Origin: Prevotella sp. UBA4330
GTDB taxonomy: Bacteria > Bacteroidota > Bacteroidia > Bacteroidales > Bacteroidaceae
Reading direction: 5' to 3'
NCBI GenBank assembly: GCA_002394385.1
Contig: DGTS01000001.1
Span: 26,917-79,197, forward strand
DNA: 52,281 nt
The notes under the pieces are model-generated. The model had not been told where the DNA came from. It did no database searches and saw only the letters and a list, made by a program, of their open reading frames with translations. Below are positions 1 through 7,280 of the stretch, one piece after another (positions within the stretch are counted from its first letter, which is position 1; every line of letters begins with the position of its first letter). The translations under genes were made by a program, and so were the position numbers.

Positions 1-29
1 CTAACTCCTTTACTCCTTAACTCCTATAT
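1..29. repeat. 8-bp tandem array next to cupin stop codon
   Basis: Three 8-base units ending in ACTCC (CTAACTCC, TTTACTCC, TTAACTCC) fill positions 1-24. The cupin stop codon (TGA on the minus strand, 32-34) follows within 8 bases. The array may continue left of the window. Similar ACTCC-type 8-mers occur at 1741-1782. Confidence 0.6.
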
Positions 30-31
30 CA

Positions 32-370
32 TCATTCATGATGCTCGCCTACAACGGCAAAGAAGGTGAGGTCTTCCGTGCCTCTATTTTGCAAAGAGTG
101 GCTTGCACCCTTGGCACAATAGTGAACCTCGCCGGGAAGAACGGTTTCTTCCACTCCATCCGCAAGAACGTAAGTAGCAATGCCAGAGAGGATATACATC
201 GTCTCTGAGTTCTGTTCGTGCGTATGATAACCGATGGAGCATCCTGGCTCAAGTTTTCCAAACATCAGTTTGTTGTCGTTGTCGTCAAACGCCCTCATGA
301 TGTATCGTCCATCACCACCTTTGAAGTTAGGAACGATTTTCTCTTCGAGTTGTTCTTTCGTTAGTTTCAT
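32..370 (-). CDS. Small single-domain cupin protein
   Basis: The 112-residue protein is essentially one cupin barrel. Motif 1 is seen as GYHTHEQNSETMYILSG (about 47-63), with two His and a Glu as likely metal ligands. Motif 2 is PGEVHYCAKGASHSLQN (about 79-95), with His. There is no signal peptide or second domain, so it is probably cytoplasmic. Single cupins of this size include sugar isomerases, dioxygenases and sensors, and the substrate cannot be read. It starts at an ATG and is followed upstream by a 24-bp tandem array, with no TAnnTTTG promoter seen close by, so it may be transcribed with the permease gene at 527-1735. Fold assignment is firm, function unknown. Confidence 0.85.
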   Translation of the reverse strand: MKLTKEQLEEKIVPNFKGGDGRYIMRAFDDNDNKLMFGKLEPGCSIGYHTHEQNSETMYILSGIATYVLADGVEETVLPGEVHYCAKGASHSLQNRGTEDLTFFAVVGEHHE

Positions 371-395
371 AATATGTAAGTTTTTAGTTTAGGAG

Positions 396-508
396 TTTAG
401 GAGTTTTTTAGTTTATTAGTTTAGGAGTTTTTTAGTTTATTAGTTTAGGAGTTTTTTAGTTTATTAGTTTAGGAGTTTTTTAGTTTATTAGTTTAGGAGT
501 TTAGGAGT
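396..508. repeat. 24-bp tandem array, four perfect copies plus a partial
   Basis: Four identical 24-base units run 396-419, 420-443, 444-467 and 468-491. Each has the form TTTAGGAG-TTTTTTAG-TTTATTAG, that is three related 8-mers. A partial fifth copy runs to about 508 and a partial copy lies at 383-395. The array fills most of the gap between the permease stop (527) and the cupin start (370). It is AT-rich and has no hairpin. Confidence 0.9.
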
Positions 509-526
509 GTAACGTTTAATGTTGTT

Positions 527-1735
527 TTAAGTCTCCAGATCCTTGCGGTTCCATATTCTTTGTATCTTCCTTCGAATGACGAATATGTTTATCAATGTCA
601 CCGCCAGCAACAGCACGCAACCCACTATCAGCGTAGGAACCACGCTGGAGTCCGGCAGTTGCGGGAACAAGGAATAGACGGTGTCTATGTAATAGCCTCT
701 CGCCACGATGAGCAAGACTATCGCTATGATGAGAACCGCCACGTTCAGAATAATTGTAAGCAACTGATACGGCTTGGCAACCTTGGCAGGACTATATCCT
801 ATAAGGAGAAGGTTCTCCAGTTTCGAGGCATTCTTCTGCACGAGGAGATAAATGCTCAGCATCAGTATATAGAAACTCAGGATGCTTATCAGCAGTCCTA
901 TCGCCATCACTATCGTGACGAGCAGACGCAGGAACGATGCCGTCTTCTCCGCGTTGAGGTCGCCCTTCTCCAGTTCATACCCATGACTTTCAAGATATGA
1001 GGAAATGTTTGGGTCGGTGGGATTGGCTACATCGAGAATCAGCCGTGTGGGTGCCTGCTCTTTTGATGATGAGTACTTAGCGTTGCCCATGTCGATGAAA
1101 GCCTGCGGAACAAGTATCGTGTTCAGTTTGTTCGTGAACCCTATCACCTTACCCTGAAATTCTTCCGACTTGTCGTTGCCGTGAACATAGAGCCTCACGT
1201 CAATCATGCTTGCCAGTCCCTCGCTTATCTTTGGCAACTTACGGCTTTGCGCAAACCCGAAGTTATACATATTTATATATGAGCGCGGCAGTATTATGGG
1301 CACTTCCTTCGAGTCTTGCTTATAACTCCAGTCGCTCACGGGGATGTCTATAAACGCATCGGGCACACTCTCAAGGAATATCTCCGACGACATCAGTTTC
1401 TGCCCCGATACAGCCATCGAGGCACTAACACGGAAGTCGGCAGGTGTGAACGAGCCCACACTCTTAACGAATGGCTGCGCCGAAAGGTCGTCTATCTCCG
1501 CGCCATTGAATGTGTTCGATTGTCCCGAGAGTGTTGTTGCCGTGCCTATCTTCTTGCTTATCACCATGAAATCGGCCTTCATGAAAGTGTCCTTAGCGGT
1601 GAACACGGGCACCACGTCACGATAGAACTGGTAACCCATCAGCACTATGAACATGCCGAAGAGGTTGGCAAAGAAGAAGCCTGCCAGTTGTGGCACACTA
1701 ATATGTTGACGAAGTAGTTTCCAAACTAAATTCAT
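527..1735 (-). CDS. FtsX/MacB-like ABC transporter permease
   Basis: A 402-residue membrane protein. One hydrophobic segment lies near the N-terminus (about 17-38), then a large extracytoplasmic domain (about 45-260), then three further segments (about 265-300, 325-350, 368-392) and a basic tail. This 1+3 layout is that of FtsX/LolCE/MacB-type permeases, which work by mechanotransmission rather than by forming a pore. The ATPase gene lies just upstream (1821-2465) and a lipoprotein gene before that, so the three probably form one unit acting at the inner membrane/periplasm. The export substrate is unknown. It starts at an ATG and the family assignment rests on topology and context. Confidence 0.75.
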   Translation of the reverse strand: MNLVWKLLRQHISVPQLAGFFFANLFGMFIVLMGYQFYRDVVPVFTAKDTFMKADFMVISKKIGTATTLSGQSNTFNGAEIDDLSAQPFVKSVGSFTPADFRVSASMAVSGQKLMSSEIFLESVPDAFIDIPVSDWSYKQDSKEVPIILPRSYINMYNFGFAQSRKLPKISEGLASMIDVRLYVHGNDKSEEFQGKVIGFTNKLNTILVPQAFIDMGNAKYSSSKEQAPTRLILDVANPTDPNISSYLESHGYELEKGDLNAEKTASFLRLLVTIVMAIGLLISILSFYILMLSIYLLVQKNASKLENLLLIGYSPAKVAKPYQLLTIILNVAVLIIAIVLLIVARGYYIDTVYSLFPQLPDSSVVPTLIVGCVLLLAVTLINIFVIRRKIQRIWNRKDLET

Positions 1736-1740
1736 GATTC

Positions 1741-1821
1741 CTTAACTTCTTAACTCATTAACTCTAAAAACTCCTAAATTCCAAACGACCAAACGACCAA
1801 ACGCCCAAACGCCCAAACGAC
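1741..1821. repeat. 8-bp tandem array abutting ABC ATPase stop codon
   Basis: Successive 8-base units run from TTAACTTC-like copies (1742 onward) into AAACGACC (1783-1790, 1791-1798), AAACGCCC (1799-1806, 1807-1814) and AAACGAC. The last unit shares base 1821 with the TAG stop of the ATPase gene. It fills the whole gap between the ATPase and permease genes. Confidence 0.8.
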
Positions 1822-2465
1822 TATAACCTCAGCACCTTATCGTATCGCATATCGATATGCTTTCCGATGCTGGTCACTATCACACCTGCGCCCTGTCTCC
1901 TGGCCTCCTCCATCATCATCTCGCCCATCGTTTGCGAGTTGTGGTCGTCGAGGTGGCTGATAGGCTCGTCCGCCAAGATGAAGTCGAAGGGCTGAACAAG
2001 GGCTCTTATCATAGCCACACGTTGCTGTTGTCCGAACGACATCAGTCCAGCCTTCACGTTCAGTTTGTCATTGATGCCGAGCCTCTCGAACATCGACTCT
2101 ATCTCTTCTCTGGTTTTGAAACCCGTCAGGCGGTTCTTTATCTCAACGTTCTCGAATGCGGTAAGTTCGGGAAAGAGACGCAGTTCCTGAAACAGGTAAC
2201 TTATGTTCTGCTTCCTCACCCTCGTCCAGTCGGCCACTCGCATTGCCTTGATGTCCTTGTCGTCGAACATTATCTGCCCCGTGTAGTCGTGACGATAGCC
2301 TATGACATAACTGCAGAAGGTGCTTTTGCCCTTGCCGCTATCCGCCTCTACAAGATAGGTGTTGCCCTTCGTGAACTCCACATCTTGTTGCCACACTTCG
2401 CTCCCTATGTCACCGTTGTTGGCAAACACATGGGGCAGAACGTTCTTGAAATATATCTTGTCCAC
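1821..2465 (-). CDS. ABC transporter ATP-binding protein with unusual motifs
   Basis: A 214-residue LolD/MacB-size nucleotide-binding subunit, expected to power the FtsX-like permease encoded next downstream. Walker A reads ADSGKGKST (first Gly of GxxGxGKS replaced by Ala). The Q-loop is present (YLFQELRLFP). The signature is MSFGQQQRV instead of LSGGQQQRV. Walker B is FILADEP and the D-loop SHLDD. Where most ABC ATPases have the switch His (VTHD) this one has VTSIG, so the His is Ser. The catalytic Glu of Walker B is kept. It may still hydrolyse ATP slowly or act mainly as an ATP-driven switch (inference). The stop codon adjoins an 8-bp repeat array. Confidence 0.85.
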   Translation of the reverse strand: MDKIYFKNVLPHVFANNGDIGSEVWQQDVEFTKGNTYLVEADSGKGKSTFCSYVIGYRHDYTGQIMFDDKDIKAMRVADWTRVRKQNISYLFQELRLFPELTAFENVEIKNRLTGFKTREEIESMFERLGINDKLNVKAGLMSFGQQQRVAMIRALVQPFDFILADEPISHLDDHNSQTMGEMMMEEARRQGAGVIVTSIGKHIDMRYDKVLRL

Positions 2466-2474
2466 AGTTTCCTA

Positions 2475-3791
2475 TTATTCTTTTATATATAGTATCTTGT
2501 TTGTGCCGCCCAGCAAAGGCTTTATGATTTCCGCAACGGTCTTGTTGTCTATCTTATCAATATCCACAAGCATCGCCAGACGCGAGCCTTTTATCCTCGA
2601 AGCGATGTCGTTGGGCAGATTCAGAGCAGCATCCACCTCTGCCTTCACTTCTCCGTGCCTAAGCGACGAGAAGAAGAGATTGTCGGCGGTCACGCCAAAC
2701 GAACACCTCATGTCGCCGCTCTTGTAAAGATAAGCATCTTTACCTGCGTCAGAGATGGATGAGCCAGCAGGACACGAAGTCTTCCAATAGCCCACATCCT
2801 TCAGGAAGTCTCTCTTCGCAAGACGTGCCATGAGGTCGAAATCGCCGTTCATGTTTGATAGAGAGAACACGATGTTGCCATCCACGCTACGCAATATGTT
2901 GTCCATATCTATCGCCATGTTGGCACCTGCGAGCAACGCCTGGAATCCCCGGTTCTGTTGCAACACTTTAAGGAAGTCCTCGCCGTTGACATTCATGAAG
3001 AGGAATCCCATGCTACGGGGCGAAAGTCTGCCCAGCATATCGTCGGTAACAGGACGGAACACCTTGTCGTTCTCCTTCAGTTTCTTGTCTATGCCCTCGT
3101 TGTATGAGAATGTTCTGCCCCTTATGGTCATCGTCTCGTCCTCCTTGCTTATCTTTGCCGCGAGCACTATCTGCGATGCATCAGCCTCTTTCGGCGCACC
3201 TATGGTGAAGGGCAACACGGCCTGTTCGGGCAAAGCAGACGCCTGCGCTACAAGCGATATTGGTGCGTCAAGAGTGTCGAGCGTCTGGAATAAGCGCGAG
3301 TTCTTTGCTCCGTGATTCTCGTCTTGCGCAAACATCTTCAGCATCTTCTGCTCAGTGGCGGTGCGTTCCATTAACGACACGGGACCGATTACCACCATCG
3401 CGTCGTCTGTATATCCGGCAAGCCATGAGTCTTTTATCATTACGAAGCGTGCCCCTCGCCGTTCCTCGGGCTTCGAGCATTTGCCCTCACCAGCCAACTT
3501 CACGAACATGTCCGTAACGGCATCGCCATCATCGACCTTTGCCACCATTCCCAATGTGCCGTCGGGAGTCTCGAATGCGTACATCTTGGAAGACATGTCA
3601 ACGCCAGAACTAGTCGGTGAGTCAGTCCCTACGAGAAGTATGCGCTCTAAGTCCTGAACTCCCAAACTCTCAAAGTCAATAGCCGCCATCGCCACACTCT
3701 CGCGAGGCACAACATTCACATAGTCGCTACCGGTACATGACATCAGTAGCAACAAACTACATATATATAATGATTGAAAAACGTATTTCAA
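2475..3791 (-). CDS. DUF4836-like lipoprotein
   Basis: A 438-residue protein with a lipoprotein signal: a hydrophobic stretch, then LLLMSC with the lipobox Cys near residue 19, followed by TGSDYVNVVPRESVAMAAID. That opening resembles the Bacteroidales DUF4836 family, envelope lipoproteins of unknown role. The rest is soluble alpha/beta-like sequence with no catalytic motif I recognise. The gene lies 9 bases upstream of the ABC ATPase and probably shares its transcript. The start is a TTG (3789-3791) that lies inside a 7-mer repeat array; the first in-frame ATG would remove the signal peptide, and an in-frame stop lies only about 7 codons further upstream. Protein family is fairly sure, start less so. 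Confidence 0.75.
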   Translation of the reverse strand: MKYVFQSLYICSLLLLMSCTGSDYVNVVPRESVAMAAIDFESLGVQDLERILLVGTDSPTSSGVDMSSKMYAFETPDGTLGMVAKVDDGDAVTDMFVKLAGEGKCSKPEERRGARFVMIKDSWLAGYTDDAMVVIGPVSLMERTATEQKMLKMFAQDENHGAKNSRLFQTLDTLDAPISLVAQASALPEQAVLPFTIGAPKEADASQIVLAAKISKEDETMTIRGRTFSYNEGIDKKLKENDKVFRPVTDDMLGRLSPRSMGFLFMNVNGEDFLKVLQQNRGFQALLAGANMAIDMDNILRSVDGNIVFSLSNMNGDFDLMARLAKRDFLKDVGYWKTSCPAGSSISDAGKDAYLYKSGDMRCSFGVTADNLFFSSLRHGEVKAEVDAALNLPNDIASRIKGSRLAMLVDIDKIDNKTVAEIIKPLLGGTNKILYIKE

Positions 3792-3826
3792 AAGTTCAAA
3801 GTTTAATGTTTAATGTATTTTTTATC
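3786..3826. repeat. Degenerate heptamer array (GTTCAAA/GTTTAAT)
   Basis: Units AAAGTTC, AAAGTTT, AATGTTT, AATGTAT follow at 7-base spacing. The minus-strand TTG used as the start of the DUF4836-like gene lies at the left edge of this array. Confidence 0.7.
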
Positions 3827-3837
3827 TCCTTGCCGAC

Positions 3838-3975
3838 GACTCCCCGCCCCTGTAGGGGAGGGGCAGGGGTGGGGTCAGTGTCTTTACACCCACGCAACCT
3901 CCACCATATTCTTTTATATCATTCATCAATATCACTGACCCCACCCCTATCCCCTCCCCTACAGGGGCGGGGAAA
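3838..3975. mobile_element. MITE-like element, copy 1 (GC-rich inverted arms)
   Basis: Two GC-rich arms of about 43 bases are near-perfect inverted repeats (3838-3880 and 3933-3975). Each contains the small palindrome CCCCTGTAGGGG or its reverse. They flank an AT-rich spacer of about 52 bases (ACACCCACGCAACCTCC then TTCTTTTATATCATTC). It has no coding capacity. Copies 2 (5479-5616), 3 (7518-7755) and 4 (52159-end) share arms and part of the spacer. A fold-back DNA element moved in trans is the likeliest reading; the transposase is not in the window. Confidence 0.8.
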
Positions 3976-3986
3976 TATCTATGGGC

Positions 3987-4143
3987 GCAATGTTCAAAGT
4001 TCTTTCAGTCGGCTGACGCCTTTTGTGAAAGCGGCAAAGCCGAGCGCAATGTTCAAAGTTCAATGTTCAAAGTTCTTTCAGTCGCTCCGCTTTATGAAAG
4101 CGCCCCTTCGGGTCGAGCGCAATGTTCAAAGTTCAAAGTTCTT
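3987..4143. repeat. Heptamer arrays enclosing hairpin cassettes B and A
   Basis: Heptamers AATGTTC/AAAGTTC alternate with two 48-bp GC-rich cassettes. Cassette B (4002-4049) contains CTTTCAGTCGGCTGACGCC and CGGCAAAGCCG, the latter a hairpin. Cassette A (4074-4121) contains CGCTTTATGAAAGCG (6-bp stem, ATG loop) and GCGCCCCTTCGGGTCGAGCGC-like pairing. The composite starts directly after MITE copy 1 and runs into the 3' end of rsmE, which ends inside cassette A. Confidence 0.85.
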
Positions 4144-4865
4144 CTCGACAGGTGAGCCATCATCGCGGCAGAGAGAGCGGCGGTCTCGGTGCGCAGACGA
4201 CACGGACCAAGCGACACAGGCACGAAGCCGTGCTCCATTGCCAGCCGCACCTCATCGATAGAGAAGTCGCCCTCGGGACCAATCATCACCGTCACATCGG
4301 CATCATCGCCTTCAGCATACGGCTGTTGCAACTCCAAGAACAAGTCCTTGCGCTCTATCTCCTCATAGCAGTGGGCTATATACTTCTTGCCCGCCAGCGG
4401 ACGCGACACGAAGTCCTTGAACGACTCCATCTCGTTGACGACAGGCTTCCATGCTTTCCTGCTCTGCTTCATGGCGGACACCACAATCTTCTCAATACGG
4501 TCGATGCGCAGCACCTTGCGCTCAGAGAACTGACAACTCAGGAAACTGAACTCGTCGGTGCCCACCTCTGTTGCTTTCTCTACGAACCACTCTACCCTCT
4601 CCATCATCTTGGTGGGGGCTACGGCAATATGTATATGCCCTCTCCACACAGGTTGCTGGGGCATAGTCTCCATTATCTCATACAGACATCGTTTGTTGGC
4701 GGCAAGCGTCACTTGCGCCCGATAGAACGTTCCAGCACCGTCCATGAGGTACATCTCGTCGCCATTCTTCAGGCGCAACACCCTTGTGGCGTGCATCGCC
4801 TCTTCCTCGGGCAGTTCGTTAACCGCTCCCGCATCGGGAACATAGAAATATCTTGCCTCTTTCAT
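4092..4865 (-). CDS. rsmE: 16S rRNA (uracil1498-N3)-methyltransferase RsmE
   Basis: A 257-residue SPOUT-class methyltransferase that would methylate N3 of U1498 in 16S rRNA using S-adenosylmethionine. The N-terminal PUA-like region includes HATRVLRLKNGDEMYLMDG (about 26-44). The C-terminal SPOUT knot has the typical VMIGPEGDFSIDEV (about 192-205) and SLGPCRLRTETAALSA (about 218-233). The normal protein should end near MMAHLSRR. Here 15 more residues (243-257, TLNFEHCARPEGALS) are encoded by a heptamer array and hairpin cassette A, whose loop gives the TAA stop. It sits 11 bases downstream of the DUF151 gene, so the two are probably co-transcribed. Confidence 0.95.
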   Translation of the reverse strand: MKEARYFYVPDAGAVNELPEEEAMHATRVLRLKNGDEMYLMDGAGTFYRAQVTLAANKRCLYEIMETMPQQPVWRGHIHIAVAPTKMMERVEWFVEKATEVGTDEFSFLSCQFSERKVLRIDRIEKIVVSAMKQSRKAWKPVVNEMESFKDFVSRPLAGKKYIAHCYEEIERKDLFLELQQPYAEGDDADVTVMIGPEGDFSIDEVRLAMEHGFVPVSLGPCRLRTETAALSAAMMAHLSRRTLNFEHCARPEGALS

Positions 4866-4876
4866 CTGTCACACTA

Positions 4877-5446
4877 TCATTTATCCGCTTTCCCCGTGCG
4901 GCGTTTCTTCTCTTCGGTGAGCAACGACGCCTGCTCATAGTTCTCCTCGCTGATGGCGCGTTCTATCGCCTTGTCCAGCATATCCATGCTCATCGTGTTC
5001 ATAGGGAGAGCAATGCGCATATTCTCCGAAGGTTTCAGATAAGGCACCGACTGCTTCATCATCAGCCTTTCGTCAATAAATATGGGGATGTTGCCGGCAA
5101 GCGAGAGCAGCACAGCGTCGGACACACGGATGGGCGTCATCTCAAAGGTGTCGGCATTAACCACCATCGAGTCATACTGACCGTCGGAAATGCTATTTAT
5201 CAGGATATAATACCTCAGGTCTGTCTGCTCGGCGATAATCCTCGTCAGCACCTCGGGCAGCATGCGCTCCCTGATGGGCATTTTACGCACACGCATGTCC
5301 AACTCCACCGCTACGGCACGGCTGCACACTATGGATATCTGGCGCTCGTGCTGTTCGTCGCAGAGTATCATTAGAGCGAGGTCGTCAGTACCCACTATCT
5401 CCGACACACTAACGAAATGAAGCCTTATCTTGTTTATAATGTTCAA
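4877..5446 (-). CDS. Bifunctional nuclease (DUF151) family protein with UVR-like tail
   Basis: A 189-residue protein. The core (about 5-130) is a DUF151/BFN domain: LALMILCDEQHERQISIVCS and a later VNADTFEMTPIRVSDAVLLSL block, the latter being the conserved RxSDAxxLAL-type motif. The C-terminus (about 150-185) is a UvrB/UvrC-like helical hairpin (MLDKAIERAISEENYEQAS). Proteins of this build are common in Bacteroidetes; the nuclease role was shown for plant relatives, and the bacterial function is uncertain. The annotated start is a TTG (5444-5446) lying in the heptamer TTGAAC; no in-frame ATG exists before residue 26, inside the conserved core. It is followed closely by rsmE. Confidence 0.8.
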   Translation of the reverse strand: MNIINKIRLHFVSVSEIVGTDDLALMILCDEQHERQISIVCSRAVAVELDMRVRKMPIRERMLPEVLTRIIAEQTDLRYYILINSISDGQYDSMVVNADTFEMTPIRVSDAVLLSLAGNIPIFIDERLMMKQSVPYLKPSENMRIALPMNTMSMDMLDKAIERAISEENYEQASLLTEEKKRRTGKADK

Positions 5447-5455
5447 TGTTCAAAT
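5439..5455. repeat. Short heptamer array over the DUF151 start codon
   Basis: AATGTTC-AATGTTC-AAAT on the plus strand. Read on the minus strand it gives ATTTGAACATTGAACATT, and the second TTG is the only plausible start codon of the DUF151 gene. Confidence 0.7.
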
Positions 5456-5478
5456 ATTTTTATTTACTAATTGCCGCT

Positions 5479-5616
5479 GACTCCCCGCCCCTGTAGGGGA
5501 GGGGCGAGGGGTGGGGTCAGTGTCTTTATACCCACACAACTTCCACCATATTCTTTTATATCATTCATCTATATCACTGACCCCACCCCTATCCCCTCCC
5601 CTACAGGGGCGGGGAA
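5479..5616. mobile_element. MITE-like element, copy 2
   Basis: It has the same layout as copy 1: left GC-rich arm 5479-5521, AT-rich spacer, right arm about 5575-5616. The spacer is nearly the same as in copy 1 (CACACAACTTCCACCATATTC against CACGCAACCTCCACC...). Both are followed by GGGGAAATATCTATGGGC and then heptamers, so copies 1 and 2 appear to have been duplicated together with flanking repeat DNA. Confidence 0.8.
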
Positions 5617-5630
5617 ATATCTATGGGCTC

Positions 5631-5815
5631 AAAGTTCAAAGTTCAAAGTTCAAAGTTCAATGTTCAAAGTTCAAAGTTCTTTCAGTCGCTCCGCTTTATG
5701 AAAGCGCCCCTTCGGGTCGAGCGCAAAGTTCAATGTTCAAAGTTCAATGTTCAAAGTTCAAAGTTCAATGTTCAATGTTCAAAGTTCAATGTTCAAAGTT
5801 CAATGTTCAATGTTT
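5631..5815. repeat. Longest heptamer array with cassette A; ends inside the MFS gene
   Basis: Seven units (5631-5679, order AAA,AAA,AAA,AAA,AAT,AAA,AAA before GTTC) precede hairpin cassette A (5679-5726). Thirteen more units follow (5725-5815), mixing AAAGTTC and AATGTTC. The minus strand reads TTTGAAC/ATTGAAC, with a TGA in every unit; since 7 is not a multiple of 3, all three frames are closed within 21 bases. The MFS transporter stop TGA (5807-5809) is one of these. The plus strand is open in all frames and produces meaningless KVQSSKF-type ORFs. Confidence 0.9.
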
Positions 5816-7123
5816 CTTCTTATCCGGATGGAATATGAGCGCGAACGAAACAGCAACTATGAGCGCGTAAGTGGCAAAGATGAACCAGCACGACTGCCAG
5901 TCGCCCACGAGGAAGCCGTTCTCCCAAGTGCAGAAGTGATTTACTATCTCGCCAGCCGCCAGCGTTCCTATCGTTGCACCCAGACCGTTGGTCATCAGCA
6001 TGAACAATCCCTGCGCCGAAGCCTTCACCGAAGGGTCGCACTCCTGATCGACAAACATCGCGCCCGACACATTGAAGAAGTCGAAGGCAACGCCATAGAC
6101 GATGCACGAGAGGATAAAGAGTATCACGCCAGGCATTGCGGGGTTGCCGATGCCGAAGAACCCGAACCTCAATACCCACGCAAACATCGCGATGAGCATC
6201 ACCACCTTGATGCCGTAACGCTTCAGGAAGAACGGAATCATCAGGATGCAAAGAGCCTCGCTGACCTGTGATATAGAGGTGAGCAGCGTAGCGTTGTTGG
6301 CGGCAAACGACTGCGATATGAGTGCGTCGGCGCTACCCTTGAAACTCGTGATGAACGGACCCGCATAGCCGTTGGTAACCTGCAACGACATACCCAGCAA
6401 GGCAGAGAAGATGAAGAACAACGCCATCTTCTTGGTCTTGAACAGACGGAAGGCATTAAGACCAAGCGACTCGGAGAGCGACTGCGCTGGCTTCTTCTCC
6501 AACTTGCACTCGGGCAACGTCAGGCAATACAGGAACAGCACAATGCTCAGCACGCCCGAAACGAAGAACTGCATATATGTATATTGGAACTTATGCGCAT
6601 TCTCGCCCAGCGTGAAGCCGAAACCGCCATCGTCCCACACGGCGCAGTTGACAAACCACATCGTGATGATGAAGCCCACCGTGCCGAGAACCCTTATCGG
6701 AGGGAAGTCCTTAACGGTGTCCAGACCATTGTTCTTCAATATCGTGAACGCCGTGGTGTTCGATAGTGCCAGCGTAGGCATATAGAAAGCAACGCTCAGC
6801 GTGTACATGCCAATGAACAATCCCTTGTTAGGCAACTCGTTGCCGAAGCCTGCCGAGAGCCCCATATACCAGCAGCACAACATCGCCGCACCCGCTATCA
6901 GATGACAGATGCCCAGCAATCGTTGCGGCTGGATATACTTGTCGGCAACAATACCCATCAGCGTGGGCATGAAGATAGACACAATGCCCTGCAAAGCATA
7001 AAACCACGAGATTTGCGCGCCAAGTCCTGCCGTGCCCAAATAATTGCCCATGCATGTGAGATATGCTCCCCAGACGGCAAACTCGAGGAAATTCATCAAA
7101 GACAAACGGAACTTCAAGTTCAT
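5807..7123 (-). CDS. MFS transporter, nucleoside:H+ symporter (NupG) type
   Basis: A 438-residue inner-membrane protein with about 12 hydrophobic helices and a central cytoplasmic loop near residue 205 (ECKLEKKPAQSLSESLGLNAF). The opening MNLKFRLSLMNFLEFAVWGAYL and the first repeat SWFYALQGIVSIFMPTLMGIVADKY match the NupG/XapB nucleoside permease family of the major facilitator superfamily, which imports nucleosides with protons. The last residues (HPDKKKH) and stop run into a heptamer repeat array. It is transcribed alone from a clear promoter at 7156-7187. The substrate is inferred from family only. Confidence 0.85.
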   Translation of the reverse strand: MNLKFRLSLMNFLEFAVWGAYLTCMGNYLGTAGLGAQISWFYALQGIVSIFMPTLMGIVADKYIQPQRLLGICHLIAGAAMLCCWYMGLSAGFGNELPNKGLFIGMYTLSVAFYMPTLALSNTTAFTILKNNGLDTVKDFPPIRVLGTVGFIITMWFVNCAVWDDGGFGFTLGENAHKFQYTYMQFFVSGVLSIVLFLYCLTLPECKLEKKPAQSLSESLGLNAFRLFKTKKMALFFIFSALLGMSLQVTNGYAGPFITSFKGSADALISQSFAANNATLLTSISQVSEALCILMIPFFLKRYGIKVVMLIAMFAWVLRFGFFGIGNPAMPGVILFILSCIVYGVAFDFFNVSGAMFVDQECDPSVKASAQGLFMLMTNGLGATIGTLAAGEIVNHFCTWENGFLVGDWQSCWFIFATYALIVAVSFALIFHPDKKKH

Positions 7124-7155
7124 ACTATTAAGATTTTAAGTTTCTAAATTTATGG

Positions 7156-7187
7156 CAAAGGTAACACTAAGTGAGCGAAAAACCAAA
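7156..7187 (-). promoter_or_regulatory. Bacteroidetes promoter for MFS transporter
   Basis: On the minus strand TTTG (7187-7184), a 20-base spacer, then TACCTTTG (7163-7156), matching the sigma-ABfr consensus TTTG-N19-21-TAnnTTTG. The ATG follows about 33 bases downstream. Confidence 0.75.
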
Positions 7188-7280
7188 TTTATTTGTATTT
7201 TTCCGCTTTCACCGCCCGGCTCCGCCGCTTATATTTGCAATGCGAGAATTGAAATGAAAGAGAATCGCGCTCGGTTTTGC

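Noticed and set aside
396..491. CRISPR array
   Set aside because: Units are contiguous with no spacers, and no cas genes are present; the same applies to the heptamer arrays.
4122..4940. 272-codon plus-strand frame opposite rsmE
   Set aside because: It lies wholly antisense to a clear RsmE gene and shows no family motif; it follows from GC-rich codons of the real gene.
5471..6271. Plus-strand ORFs of KVQSSKFKVQCSKF or TPPLSPPLQGRGNIYG type
   Set aside because: They are translations of heptamer arrays and MITE arms, which have no stop on this strand; the same peptides appear wherever the repeats do.
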